From Daldinia sp. FL1419 (Eukaryota; Ascomycota; Sordariomycetes; Xylariales; Hypoxylaceae), in the NCBI GenBank assembly GCA_025201765.1, contig MU623376.1:124001-188000 (forward strand): a DNA stretch of 64,000 nucleotides, given 5' to 3'. The notes under the pieces are model-generated. The model ran no database searches and was not told the origin of the DNA. It saw only the letters and a list, made by a program, of their open reading frames with translations. Positions within the stretch are counted from its first letter, which is position 1. Each line of letters opens with the position of its first letter. The translations under genes and the position numbers were made by a program. Shown here piece after piece: positions 24,941 through 35,728 of the stretch.

Positions 24941-26158
24941 ACCTACCCCTATGGCGATCGAGAATCGCTTATAACTCCGTCCCAATCCGCGAGGAATCTA
25001 CTGCTTCATCCAGGAAGGTGATGCTTGAATACATTTTGCCTGGCATAGAGAATACGGCTTGGACTATCTTCTCATTATCTCCTTGGTCTTTCTACCATAC
25101 TTAGGAGGTTAAAATATGAACTGTGTTGAATCTGGAATGCTCGGTAACCCCCCTTAGCGAGAATTTTTCCGGTGCCGGGTGGTTCGTAGAAAATGACATC
25201 GGTAATCGTGATATTTGTTTCAAGACGCCTCAGCGCCAAAGATGTATTCGCTGTAACTAGACACACAAGTAGATAATATAACTATAGCATAGGTTGTGTT
25301 TCTGAACTTGCTTGTTGGTTATTGGGGCTCTGAGCGGTTGGCATTCCGGTTAGCTCTAGCCATGCTGAGGTTGCCTGTCCCTCCCTCGTGATAACATTGC
25401 ACATTAGCAGTATGATCACGCTCAATGTTGTTACTGCTCGCGGCCATGGTTTAGCGTGTTCAGACACACGGCGAGGGACGGAACTTGAAGTGGTCGAGCA
25501 TCGGGTGAACCAGACCGAGGAAGTGTAGGTAGGATCTAATCCATTTTCCCTAAATTTCTCTTCTCTTCTTCTCTACTGGTATCGTATGAGCCGAATCAGG
25601 TATTAGGATAGATTCCCGATTTAGCGTTGACCTAGCATACTGCTCCCCTTATTGAATTGGTGTTTTTACCTCTCTACACTAGAGGTTAGTTGGGTACTGC
25701 AATGCTATTAGTTAGTATTCCCATCGAATCACGTTCTGTAAATGACAATAATACCTGATGATAGATGCCTGATGCTAGGTATTTAGATCACCCCCCTATA
25801 TTGCCTTATTATAGACTTCGCGGTTTAGATTGCGTCAAGATATTTCTACTATACAGTATTACTATCCTCAGAACCTTGATTTTCTCGCGATCTACACAGG
25901 GCTGAACTATTGCGCTGTGTATATCATGTCAGAAGTTGACATGTCGAGAGGCTTAGGAATGCTTCTGTATACCAAACATTCGGCCAGCAGTAAAGCCTTG
26001 AGTGAACGTGGCACCACTCGTAAACAAAGAGCAAGAAGGCTGTATCCTTGTCTTTCAATAAGCCTGCGTCGAAAATATTGAGAATGCCTCCAAAGCATTC
26101 TAGGGGGGCGGCGTGAATGGAGACCTCTGTAGCCTATCAGCGCCACCACACATTCGCT
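24941..26158. other. Upstream of the GMC relic; no intact gene
   Basis: Open stretches on the minus strand at about 24970-25098 and 25075-25266 could be decayed exons of the GMC gene, but no diagnostic motif (GxGxxG, SAGAF-type) is present. From 25300 to 26080 I see nothing coding. Confidence 0.4.
26083..26157 (+). repeat. Left copy of a 75-bp imperfect duplication at an assembly gap
   Basis: Aligned without gaps to 26265-26339, 58 of 75 positions agree by my hand count. Both copies end in CACACATTCGC directly before a homopolymer. Confidence 0.9.

Positions 26159-26247
<89 letters not shown>
26159..26247 (+). repeat. 89-base poly-G tract, probable sequencing artefact
   Basis: An uninterrupted run of 89 G is followed by CGGGGTG and ten N. 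ORFs reading polyglycine or polyproline through it are not genes. Confidence 0.95.
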
Positions 26248-26254
26248 CGGGGTG

Positions 26255-26264
26255 NNNNNNNNNN
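26255..26264. other. Assembly gap (10 N)
   Basis: Ten N mark a scaffold join of unknown true size between the poly-G tract and the noisy right copy of the duplicate. Confidence 0.98.
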
Positions 26265-26364
26265 AATGCCCCAAAATAATTTTTGGGGGGCGGCGGGCAT
26301 GGGGAAAACTTTCGCCTAAAAGCGCAACCACACATTCGCCACCCCCCCCCCCCCCCCCCCCCCC
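26265..26364 (+). repeat. Right copy of the 75-bp duplication plus poly-C(23)
   Basis: Positions 26265-26339 repeat the left copy at 77 % identity. The differences include smears of one base (GGGGAAAACT against GGAGACCTCT). A 23-C run at 26342-26364 follows before normal sequence resumes. Confidence 0.85.
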
Positions 26365-27132
26365 TTCGATTATACCATATACCTCCAGTAAAAACGAAGT
26401 TATAAGGTATCAATATGTAATGCATATTTAATTCGACGTGTAGAAGGTAAAGGTTATGCCTCTCTGCAAGATCCTGACTGAGGCTCAGAATGTACTTTTC
26501 GCGCGTCGGTAGATTCTAGATTAATGCATTGCCATTGTGCCTTGTTTACATCTTCCTATGTAGCCTTACTATTAGATTAGGCGACTGAAGAATTGGTTCT
26601 AAGCACGTTGCCTAGGTAGGTCAATAGCATATCAGCGTAAGATGTCCGTATTGTCATGAGGCAGACCAGGAGGCAAAGGAACAGCTTCGTTGCTCCGCGA
26701 CGAATTCTACCTTACCATGGGATCACGAAGCTCTTTGTTACATATAGAAGGCATCCAAACACTCACACAGATATTAGTATGCACTGCGTCCTCTAGACAC
26801 CAGGTATCCTCTAGATGGTTCTGTAAATCTGGTAGATGTGGCTGCCTGTCTTGTTTTCAAAGATAATTGAGTTAAACATCATATAGCCCATGGTCTATTA
26901 TTCTATATTTCTATCTCGTTAAGCACGAGGAAAGTGAATACCGTTTATAGCCAACCGATCCCAAATCTGTCCTCATCATTTGTTATTAGCTACCTAGGTG
27001 CCTAAGCCTAGAACCCTAGTAATCAGGCCCGCGAACACGATTCCAGTTCAGCGACAAGCTCCTTATATAATTCGAGCCCCGACTGTACGGTCCCTATTTT
27101 TGACGCAGTCTCCTTTCAGAACAGATCTTACG
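26365..27132. other. Upstream region of the AAA+ gene
   Basis: No gene seen. A TACCTAGGTG palindrome variant at 26991-27000 includes an in-frame TAG, which bounds the AAA+ reading frame on its 5' side. Confidence 0.5.
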
Positions 27133-29976
27133 ATGGAGATAACACACAAACACCCTGCTAGTAACATCCATAGTGTATTAAAGGATACCACTTATCCTAA
27201 GATTCGCAACCGATCCCTATCCATGCCCACGTATATCCGTCGTGTCCCTTCCAAGTATGGGGGCGCGATGGTGGAGGGGTTTAATAGTCTAAAATCGTTG
27301 AGTATAGAACTCCCCCCCATCAACGACACATTTACTTTTCCATTTTTCCATCTGGATTCTTCGGATTTCAGCAGTCACGTACACCTGAAGAATACGACTT
27401 TCAGCAAAGATCAGCGACAAGTTCCATACCATTCGCAGCCGTCTCTGGCTAGTCATGGTTTCGGGCGAGAGGGAAAGCCGAAGTGTCCTCTTCGAGAACT
27501 AATGAACATGGTCGGACTTAACGACGTGAAGAAGGAATTTCGATCCGTCCGAGATAGAATTAGAGCAGCCCGGGCTCGTGAGGAACAGATATCTGTCAGG
27601 GACCTAAAATTAGATCTGATTATAACCGGGAAATCAGGCACTGGCAAGTCGACCATTGCCAAAATATACACCGACTATCTCAAGTTCCTAGGCATCGCAT
27701 CAGGCGAGATAATCAACATAAGCGAGCCTCATTACCGGCTCGCCTCCGGTTACGATACGCGGCCTTATAGCAACCTTTATGACAACTCTATTTGGGGGAG
27801 CGGATACGCCCGAAACCATCCCATCAACAACCACCGTTATGGCCCGCACCCGATTTCAAATGCGGGTGTTTTGATAGCAGCCAATTCTAGAGAGGATATC
27901 AAAGGCCTCTTGAACGACCTGAACGCTCGTGGACGCTATTCGCGAATAATTAACCTCGAAGATTATTCCGAGGATGATTTATTGGCTATTATGATCAAAA
28001 TGCTAAAGGAGGACTCCCAAAAAGTCGAAGGGGGATATGATGCACCATTCCTTCGTATGTTTATTCGACAAATAGGATATAGAAAGGGGCAAGAGGGCTA
28101 CAGAAACGTCAACACACTTCGAGAGGAAGTTAAAAAAGTTCGACAGCGCCAGGGGGAACGTTTAGAGCAAGCAATATTGCAAAGAGGGAAAATGGTTACG
28201 ACTATCTGCAACCGTTCGTACAAGTTGATCGAATCAGACTTTTTGGGGGACAGCCCGAAGGACTTCCACAGCCAGAGCGACGCCTGGAAGAAGCTCGAGG
28301 AGATGGCTGGTATGGAAAAGGTCAAGAAAGCTATAAAAGAACTGGTATTCAGACGAAATATCAACTATACCCGTAAAAGGGAAGGGAAAGAGCTCCTGAA
28401 AACTTCTCTTAATTATGTTTTCCTTGGCCCGCCGGGAACGGGAAAGACGACCGTCGCGACACTCTTCGGCCAGATCATTGCAGATTTAGGATACACTGAT
28501 GACAGCGACGTGGTTATGAAGAAACCGTCGGATTTCATCGGAAAATATGTCGGTGAATCCGAGGCCCGGACCCAGAAAATCTTGGATGGTACCAAAAGAA
28601 AGACTCTAATTATTGACGAGGCGCACATGTTTTACCACAGCTCCGAATATGGCACGGACAGATCCGATATTTTTCGACAGGGTATTGTAGATACCATCGT
28701 AGCCCATACCGACAACGAGCCTGGGAACAATCGATGCATTATCTTAATGGGATATCCAGCTCGGATGAAAGAGTTCTTTCGTAAGACCAACCCCGGCCTT
28801 CAAAGGAGATTTCCCTTGGAGGATGCTTTCGTGTTTAATAACTATGACGACAAGGGCTTGAGTCGAATCCTCGATATCATGCTCGCTCAGAGTGATGCTG
28901 CAGCTAGTGAGGATGCAAAAGCTGTTGCCATGGAAGTTCTCAGAAGAGAGCGTGACCGCCCTAACTTTGGTAATGGGGGTGCAGTCCGCAACCTCGTTAG
29001 TAGAGCACTGGTGACATATAGCAAACGTGTTTCATCACATACGGAAAATCAAGGTCCAAGCGACGAAACCATCCCAAGCAAGGACGAAGGGAATCATATC
29101 CTTCTGCAACCCCAAGATTTCGACCCAGAGTACGACCGTGGGCTCCAAATCAAAAATAACTGCAACTCTCTATTCGATGGTTTAGTTGGCTTCGACAGTA
29201 TTGCTGGACTCTTTGAAGGCTACCAAAGGATGGCGGCGAACATGCGGCAACACAACCTCGATCCACGCGATGAGATACCGTTTAGCTTCATCTTCAAGGG
29301 CGCCCCGGGCACGGGAAAGACCACAACTGCTCGGGCCCTGGGTCAAATCTATTACTCCATGGGGTTTCTGTCAACCACCGAGGTCGTGGATTGCTCCGTG
29401 ACTGATCTCGTAGGACCGGGAGAGGGGTTAACGGGGCCAAAGGTACAAAACCTTTTGGATAAGGCTTTGGGCAAAGTGCTGTTCATCGACGAGGCCTATC
29501 GTCTAGGCCAGACGGGTATGGTTATCAGCCATTTCGCCCGAGAGGCTGTCGGGGAGTTAGTGGACTGTATGACCAAAGAACGATACGCGCATAAATTAGT
29601 TATCGTCCTCGCTGGCTATCAAAAGGACATGGATAAATTCATGGCTACGAACGAAGGCTTGCGCAGTCGATTTACGGAGGTAGTATTTCCCAACATGGGA
29701 TTTGAAGAATGCCTGCATTTGTTGATGGAAAATCTGGAGAAGAAAAAGATAGCGATCGTCGGGCTAAGCGATAGTTTACTACACGAGCTCGCCGATTTGT
29801 TCGGGATACTCGCCGGCACGAAAGGATGGGCCAACGCGCGAGACGTGCACACGATATCCAAGCGGATAATTCGTAACGTCTTTATGAGGGATATGAAGGT
29901 TGGGGAGCCTGTGACAATTACGCTGAGAGAGGTCGTTGCTATCCTACACGACGTCCTCGGAGAGCGAATCTCGTAA
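27133..29976 (+). CDS. Triple AAA+ ATPase, CbxX/CfqX (SpoVK-like) family
   Basis: Intronless, 947 residues from the first in-frame ATG; the frame is open only back to 26998, just after a stop. Three AAA+ modules of the CbxX/CfqX type follow a poorly conserved N-terminus of about 120 residues. Module 1 has Walker A GKSGTGKST (166-174) but no Walker B: after GEIINIS comes a Tyr/Asn-rich loop, then GVLIAANS. Module 2 has GPPGTGKTT (432-440), Walker B LIIDEAH (492-498) and an arginine-finger-like GLQRRF. Module 3 has GAPGTGKTT (723-731), Walker B VLFIDEAY (782-789), AGYQKDMDKFM and GLRSRF. Bacterial relatives are Rubisco activases and SpoVK; fungal proteins of this layout are common but of unknown role. 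ATP-driven remodelling by modules 2 and 3 is inferred. Confidence 0.92.
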   Translation: MEITHKHPASNIHSVLKDTTYPKIRNRSLSMPTYIRRVPSKYGGAMVEGFNSLKSLSIELPPINDTFTFPFFHLDSSDFSSHVHLKNTTFSKDQRQVPYHSQPSLASHGFGREGKPKCPLRELMNMVGLNDVKKEFRSVRDRIRAARAREEQISVRDLKLDLIITGKSGTGKSTIAKIYTDYLKFLGIASGEIINISEPHYRLASGYDTRPYSNLYDNSIWGSGYARNHPINNHRYGPHPISNAGVLIAANSREDIKGLLNDLNARGRYSRIINLEDYSEDDLLAIMIKMLKEDSQKVEGGYDAPFLRMFIRQIGYRKGQEGYRNVNTLREEVKKVRQRQGERLEQAILQRGKMVTTICNRSYKLIESDFLGDSPKDFHSQSDAWKKLEEMAGMEKVKKAIKELVFRRNINYTRKREGKELLKTSLNYVFLGPPGTGKTTVATLFGQIIADLGYTDDSDVVMKKPSDFIGKYVGESEARTQKILDGTKRKTLIIDEAHMFYHSSEYGTDRSDIFRQGIVDTIVAHTDNEPGNNRCIILMGYPARMKEFFRKTNPGLQRRFPLEDAFVFNNYDDKGLSRILDIMLAQSDAAASEDAKAVAMEVLRRERDRPNFGNGGAVRNLVSRALVTYSKRVSSHTENQGPSDETIPSKDEGNHILLQPQDFDPEYDRGLQIKNNCNSLFDGLVGFDSIAGLFEGYQRMAANMRQHNLDPRDEIPFSFIFKGAPGTGKTTTARALGQIYYSMGFLSTTEVVDCSVTDLVGPGEGLTGPKVQNLLDKALGKVLFIDEAYRLGQTGMVISHFAREAVGELVDCMTKERYAHKLVIVLAGYQKDMDKFMATNEGLRSRFTEVVFPNMGFEECLHLLMENLEKKKIAIVGLSDSLLHELADLFGILAGTKGWANARDVHTISKRIIRNVFMRDMKVGEPVTITLREVVAILHDVLGERIS

Positions 29977-30957
29977 GACTAGGAGGACTAATAGGCTTTT
30001 GGGACAAGATGCGACTGATGGATTGATGCAGAATGTTTAGATTGACTAGGTAGGTACCTAGATAGAGTCGGGAATATTAATCTGAAGGGTAACATGTACT
30101 TAGGTACCTAGGTACCTTTATTAGCCTACCTATAATACAAGTAGGTACGGTGCTATACTTGGGTATTTGGGGGAAGTCAGTGACGTAACGCTCTGCAAAG
30201 AGGAAGCAACAAGCAGATACATGGTAGCGCATTATTACCTAGGTACCTACCTACCTATACAGTCTTCTATCTAGGTTAGGTAGGTTAAAGTTCTTATAAA
30301 AAGGTCTTGGCTTACGGCAAATAATCGTGCTAAAATGTTTTAAGGTGTAGTTAATTATATCATATAACTACCTAACGTAGGTAGTTAAGCTAGCAAAACA
30401 TCACCGAGCTTTCTAAACATGCTCGGTCAATTAGCTTTTGCGCTTGCGCCGATGCACGCCGAAATAATAAGTTGATTCTTGTTTTTCTTCTTTCCTCGCT
30501 CGACAACCGCAACCCGAAATACATACGAAAATAAACCCAGTAAGGTCGTGCAGGACGAGGGGGAGATGGCCTCCGCCTCCGGGCGTTCCCCAACGGTGGG
30601 ACCCTCTCTCCATCTGCGAGGATCCTCGCCTGCGTCTGCGCCAGCGCCTGTATCTGCGCCAGACCGCTCGCTATCGCTATCGAGGTTGTCATCCCAAGAT
30701 AGGCTCAATGGTATTCTAGAGGTTCGTGCACCCAAGACCACGTTGCCATCGCTTTCTGCTCTGTGGCATCTTCTGTCTCGGAAAAGAGAAGACGGCAGCA
30801 AAAAGAAAGAAGAAAAATTTAGCCCGTCCACAAATTTCCCTCACGCATAGATATTGACCTTCCCATTGGCCTTCTCTAACGAAAATCCATATATAATTAG
30901 ACTGCCAGAGAGCGTGCCGACACGATTGGTTCGCAGACATCGGGACGAAGCGCGAGA
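29977..30957. other. Intergenic with stacked TACCTAGGTA palindromes; DUF202 gene leader
   Basis: Palindromic words cluster at 30048-30060, 30101-30118, 30238-30256 and 30271-30285. From 30430 to 30850 the DNA is more GC-rich and has overlapping ORFs on both strands. None has a recognisable product, and I read it as promoter and 5' leader of the next gene. Confidence 0.5.
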
Positions 30958-31653
30958 ATGAGCTTCCAGCGTCTATCGGATCGTGGTGGCGACGGCGATG
31001 GCACACCCGACGAAACGACGAACATCGCGACCGCGCGCGGCAACACGGCCAACTACCAGAGCACACGAATGTCACCCAATCCTAGAAATAGGCGTCCCGC
31101 GCAACAACCAGAACCTGACTGTCCGGTAGTAAATGGCACGGACGGGGTGTCTCCCCGTACGGACGAGAAGACGAATTGGTTAAAATATTATCTTAGCGGC
31201 GTGTGGTCGGTAGAATTGGAAAATAAAGGAAGCGTAGCCAGGGATCATCTGGCTCTGGGTAGGTTGACAGGTTATACAACCCTCTATTTCGGTACTAACA
31301 GGTGGGAACTAGAACGGACATTTCTCGCATGGCTTCGAACGTCGCTTTCCTTCGCGTCCATCGGAATAGCTATTACCCAGCTGTTCCGTCTAAACACGTC
31401 GATAGAACCAGATGACCGCCACTTCCAGACGATCCGCCATATAGGAAAGCCGCTCGGGGCGACTTTTATAGGTATATCCATAATAATATTGTTGCTGGGA
31501 TACCGTAGATACTACCAAGGCCAGCAGTGGGTGATTAAAGGGAAATTCCCGGCTTCGAGGGGGACGATAATAATTGTCTCGTTGATCGCATGTGCGCTCA
31601 TAGTTGTTAGCTTGTTCGTGGTTTTATTTACGCAACCTACGGGTTCAAGCTAA
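30958..31653 (+). CDS. DUF202 (YidH-like) small integral membrane protein
   Basis: Two exons, 30958-31258 and 31313-31653, give 213 residues. The N-terminal 80 residues are polar and disordered-looking. The DUF202 core follows: WSVELENKGSVARDHLAL joined by splicing to ERTFLAWLRTSLSFASIGIA. Three hydrophobic segments are visible: SFASIGIAITQLF, PLGATFIGISIIILLLGY and GTIIIVSLIACALIVVSLFV. Fungal members of this family are annotated only as membrane proteins; yeast Vtc1 shares the fold family more distantly. The retained-intron reading is also open (see findings). Membrane location is inferred from hydrophobicity. Confidence 0.88.
   Translation: MSFQRLSDRGGDGDGTPDETTNIATARGNTANYQSTRMSPNPRNRRPAQQPEPDCPVVNGTDGVSPRTDEKTNWLKYYLSGVWSVELENKGSVARDHLALGRLTGYTTLYFGTNRWELERTFLAWLRTSLSFASIGIAITQLFRLNTSIEPDDRHFQTIRHIGKPLGATFIGISIIILLLGYRRYYQGQQWVIKGKFPASRGTIIIVSLIACALIVVSLFVVLFTQPTGSS
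31259..31312 (+). other. 54-bp intron of the DUF202 gene, frame-preserving
   Basis: Donor GTAGGT, branch-like ACTAAC at 31304-31309, acceptor CTAG. Removal restores the highly conserved HLALERTFLAWLRTSL. The length is a multiple of three and has no in-frame stop, so retention would insert 18 residues. Confidence 0.85.
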
Positions 31654-32234
31654 GCTATCTTCTAAAAGCTACCTATATATCTACCTAAGGTTAGGTACCT
31701 ATCTATATATACCTCTTTAGTGTGGCCGGTTCAAAATTCGGAGTTCGGAATAATGATATTATCGAAGAAAAGAAAGGCTTAAGATTGAAGAAACTAAATT
31801 GAATATATGAAAATATTCGATTAATATTCTTGGGAAGCTATAATTTATAATGATTTCCAAATATTGAGTACCTAACCTAGGTGGGTAGGTAACCTACCTA
31901 GTTATTATTATAAGGTAGATTCAGAGCTATAGCTGTAGGTTTGTCTACGTGCAGGAATTTAGCTAGAGTCTACATATAGGAGGTATCTATTACCTATCAT
32001 CAATCATCAATCAATCAAAGTTCTAACTCCACCAGAATTCACCACTCACAACTCGTTAATACCTCTCAAGTACCACATACTTGACATAGACACAAAATCT
32101 ATGTAGATTTTAATCCTAAATTTAAAATTGTTAAACCTACCAAGGCCTCCACTTCCATTAGCAAGCTTGTCACTGATAAATACCACTTGGGCTATATCAA
32201 ACAGTGGGGATGAGATGAGCACGGCTAGTTAACG
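31654..32234. other. Intergenic between DUF202 gene and HCS1
   Basis: AT-rich, with palindromic CTACCTA/TAGGTA words at 31670-31700 and 31868-31900 and an ATCAATC repeat at about 31997-32017. No gene seen. Confidence 0.6.
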
Positions 32235-34769
32235 ATGTCTCTCCTAAAAAAATCAGTCGACGTACCGGCTTTTGCCCGGACCCAACTAGCACTTCTGGAC
32301 ATCGAGCTTCAAAGCGAAATCAACGAGACAAGCGGCCTGATCTCCGGCACCAGCCCCTCTTCCCTGCAACGTGCCGGCCTCGCCGTCACAAACCTAGTAA
32401 TCTCCTCGCAACGTACAGGTCTAGGCGGAAGAACCGTAATCGAGCTCGCCCCGGACGCCGCTACCTCCGGAACCGGCGAACTGCCGGAGCACGGGGTGCG
32501 CACCGGAGACATCGTGCTCGTGTCGGAGCAGCCCGCCGGCAACGCCAAGAAGCGCGAAGTCAAAGACCTCGAGCGCAAAGGTGCCCGGGGCGTCGTTATC
32601 CGGATCAAGAGGGATGCTATCGCCGTCGCCGTCGACGAGGACAAGGAGGATGCGGCGACGTTTGCTGGGCGCGTGTGGCTCGTCAAACTGGCTGATGACG
32701 TCACGTATCGCCGCATGAAGCAGACTATGGAGCGGCTGGGAGATATGTCGGAGTCTGAGTACTCAAATTTCACGCGTGTGCTTTTTGGCTTGACGAGCCC
32801 GTCGCCGGTGCCGGTGGATCTTGCGAAAGATGCCGAGTATGGGGAGGGCAAGATTGAGTGGTTTGATCCTACGCTGAACGAGTCCCAGAAGGATGCTATC
32901 AGGTTTGCGCTCGCGTCGAGGGAGATAGCGTTGATTCATGGACCACCGGGAGTAAGTGCTTTATTTTACTTTTGTGCTTTTGTTATGAGCTAACTGAACG
33001 CTGCGCATTCCGCTAGACGGGCAAGACGCACACGTTGATAGAGTTGATCTTACAGATGGTCAAGCGCGGTTTACGCATATTAGTCTGTGGGCCGTCTAAT
33101 ATTTCAGTAGACAACATCGTGGAAAGGCTCTCTCCGCATAAAGTGCCCATCGTGCGACTTGGACATCCAGCGCGTCTACTTCCCTCCGTGCTAAACCACT
33201 CACTAGACGTGCTTACGCAGACTTCAGAGGCGGGGCTAATCGTTAAGGATGTGCGCTCCGAGATGGACGCTAAACAGGCGTCTATCAAGAAGACGCGTAG
33301 CGGTCGTGAGCGCAAGGCTATATACGCTGATCTTAAGGAACTACGGAAAGAGTACCGTGAGCGTGAGCGCCGATGTGTCGGTACGCTGGTGGGTGGAAGC
33401 AAGGTCGTTCTTGCAACACTGCACGGTTCTGGTGGTAATCAGCTCCGCGGCGAGAAATTTGACGTTGTGATCATTGACGAGGCTAGTCAAGCTCTTGAAG
33501 CACAGTGTTGGGTACCCCTATTGTCGGCTTCCAAGGCCGTGTGTGCTGGCGATCATCTTCAGCTACCGCCAACGGTGAAGTCAACAAACTCGAAGACGAA
33601 ACCTAAGACTAGTAAAGTGGGAGACGAGAATGAGAAAGAGGGTGGTATCATCAAAGGCGCAAGCCTTGAGACTACGCTTTTCGATAGACTACTTAAGCTT
33701 CATGGATCCTCTATCAAACGCATGCTTACGACACAGTATCGTATGCACGAAAAGATTATGCGATTCCCTTCGGACGAGTTATATGAGTCGCGACTGGTGG
33801 CCGCAGATGCGGTGAAAGAACGGTTACTACGGGATCTACCATATGAAGTGCAAGATACAGAAGACACCAACGAGCCGGTAATATTCATAGATACACAGGG
33901 AGGCGACTATCCGGAGAAGAATGAGGAAGAGGAGGACAGGGAGGGTAAGGATGGGAAAGGCGGTGGGAAGAAAGGAAGCATTAGATCCCTTTTCGGCGAG
34001 AGTAAGAGTAACGAAATGGAGGCTGCCCTCGTTAAACAGCACGTCAAGAAGCTGGTTGAGGCTGGCGTTAGACCAGAAGATATTGCCGTAGTTACGCCGT
34101 ATAATGCCCAGGTATGACCCCATCCCCTATCCCCATATGCTTCTTTCTACTCGAGCTATCTTGGCCTCGGCCCCTTTTCGTTGTTATATTGCGCCAATTT
34201 GGATCTTATTTATTGGACTGGGTCATGCTAATTACGGTCATAGCTGGGCCTTTTGGCTCCTCTGAAAGAGACATTCCCTGGAATAGAACTCGGCTCCGTA
34301 GACGGGTTCCAAGGCCGGGAGAAGGAAGCCGTGATTGTGAGTTTAGTACGGAGCAACTCCGAAGGAGAAGTCGGCTTCCTAAGCGAGAAACGTCGCTTGA
34401 ATGGTATGTCGAACATTCCTTTTGACTACTCGTGCGGACTATGTCACGTCTTTACTAACTATATTCGTGCTACATAGTTGCCATGACTAGGCCTAAACGC
34501 TCGCTAGTCGTCGTAGGCGACTCTGAGACTGTCCGCCGGTAAGTTCAGTATCCGGTACCCATCGCAATATCCCGTCTATCCCTGATTTTAATTTCGCCTG
34601 GATATGGCCTGCGCTCCGATCTTTTACCACGTGGGGAATTTCTAGAAGCCTAATTTCTGATTCAAAACTACGCTACACTAGGGGTAGTAAATTCCTCAAC
34701 AACTGGATGGGCTGGCTCGAGAATAACGCCGATCTTCGTTACGTCGATGCCGCTTCGATAGAGGCATAA
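32235..34769 (+). CDS. HCS1: SF1 DNA helicase A (Hcs1/IGHMBP2-like)
   Basis: This is a superfamily-1B (UPF1-like) 5'-3' helicase; yeast Hcs1 associates with DNA polymerase alpha, while human IGHMBP2 is ribosome-linked. Five exons (32235-32951, 33017-34111, 34244-34403, 34478-34538, 34682-34769) give 706 residues and an intact frame. The N-terminal SMUBP2-like domain has a beta-barrel region. Motif I GPPG-TGKTHTL is split exactly by intron 1 (residues 236-246). Motif II VVIIDEASQ lies near 390, motif III GDHLQLPPTV near 416, then QYRMHEKIMRFPS, motif IV VVTPYNAQ, motif V SVDGFQGREKEAVIVSLVRS and motif VI RRLNVAMTRPKRSLVVVGD. A Glu/Lys/Gly-rich insertion follows FIDTQGGDYPEKN. The R3H and zinc-finger tail of IGHMBP2 is absent, as in yeast Hcs1. 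Confidence 0.93.
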
Positions 34770-35728
34770 TACGTAGCATACTTTGATATGTGACGAACTT
34801 GCTTGCTCATGCGCGTGCGTGCGTACTGCTAAAAGGGAAATTGGGGTCCGACGAACAGACGTTTGCCCGAACGCCGAATTTCTTGGAATTGATGAATTGG
34901 AGGACAGCGTTCATCCGAAGCTTTCATACGAGCGAATAGCAGTGGCTGGAACATTGCGGATGCAACTCTACGACGCTTACCGAACGTACGTACATAAGTC
35001 GAGTCTTTCCGGCTGCCGCTGTTTGGTCTTTATTAAGAAAGACGTGTTATTTTACACCTCGTACATTATCGCCTTCTATCCTCCTTTACTATCTCCCTCG
35101 AGGCTTATACGATGCTACTATGTGGAGAGATAGGGTAAGGAGACGAGTTATTTAGACTGGAAGGCTTGCCTCGCATAAGGGACAAGGAGTGCAATATTTG
35201 GACCATGGCGGCGGGTGTGTGCGGCTTCCTCGAAGGCCGAGGAAGCTAGGAAAGCCAAGGAACCCCAGAATCTCCCCTTGTATTAATGGGTGCTATAGCG
35301 AATAGCCGTCTGCGGATAATGCGAATGAAAAAGTGTTCCGTTGCCATTAATAACCTTATCGAGTATTCGAGGAGAAAAAAAAAAAGAAAGAAAAAAAGAA
35401 GAAGAAACTTGGGACGTGACGCGGTGACCAATTGTGATACTGTGACGCTGTGACGATTAGCCTAGGTACGTACAGTAGCTTCGATCCTTGTTGTTTCAGA
35501 AATGCTCTTTGGAGGTGGGGGCGGACCGTTCGAGATCCACAAGGCTAGACTCGAAGCGAGAAGGACGAAGTTGGGTACGAAGATACTCGTATATCTTCGT
35601 ATACCTATTTGTGCGAAGCGTGCATTCCATCTAGCCATTAGTTAAAGCAAGCGATATATATATATATACCTAGGTATATATAAATAAGAATAAATAATAA
35701 GCAATGAATATCAGTTATTAGTAGGTAA

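Noticed and set aside
25907..26431. ORFs encoding polyproline and polyglycine proteins on both strands
   Set aside because: They read through the 89-G run, the N gap and the C run, which are best explained as assembly artefact.
26998..27132. N-terminal extension of the AAA+ protein from GTG at 26998
   Set aside because: GTG is not a normal fungal start; the frame simply begins after a TAG. The first ATG is at 27133.
30427..30850. ORFs on both strands upstream of the DUF202 gene
   Set aside because: Ser/Pro/Arg-rich shadows of each other in a GC-rich leader; no evidence for a separate gene.
32309..32851. 180-residue minus-strand ORF
   Set aside because: Antisense shadow of HCS1 exon 1.
34783..35133. 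116-residue ORF after HCS1
   Set aside because: Begins at TTG, overlaps the HCS1 3' region and has no recognisable domain.
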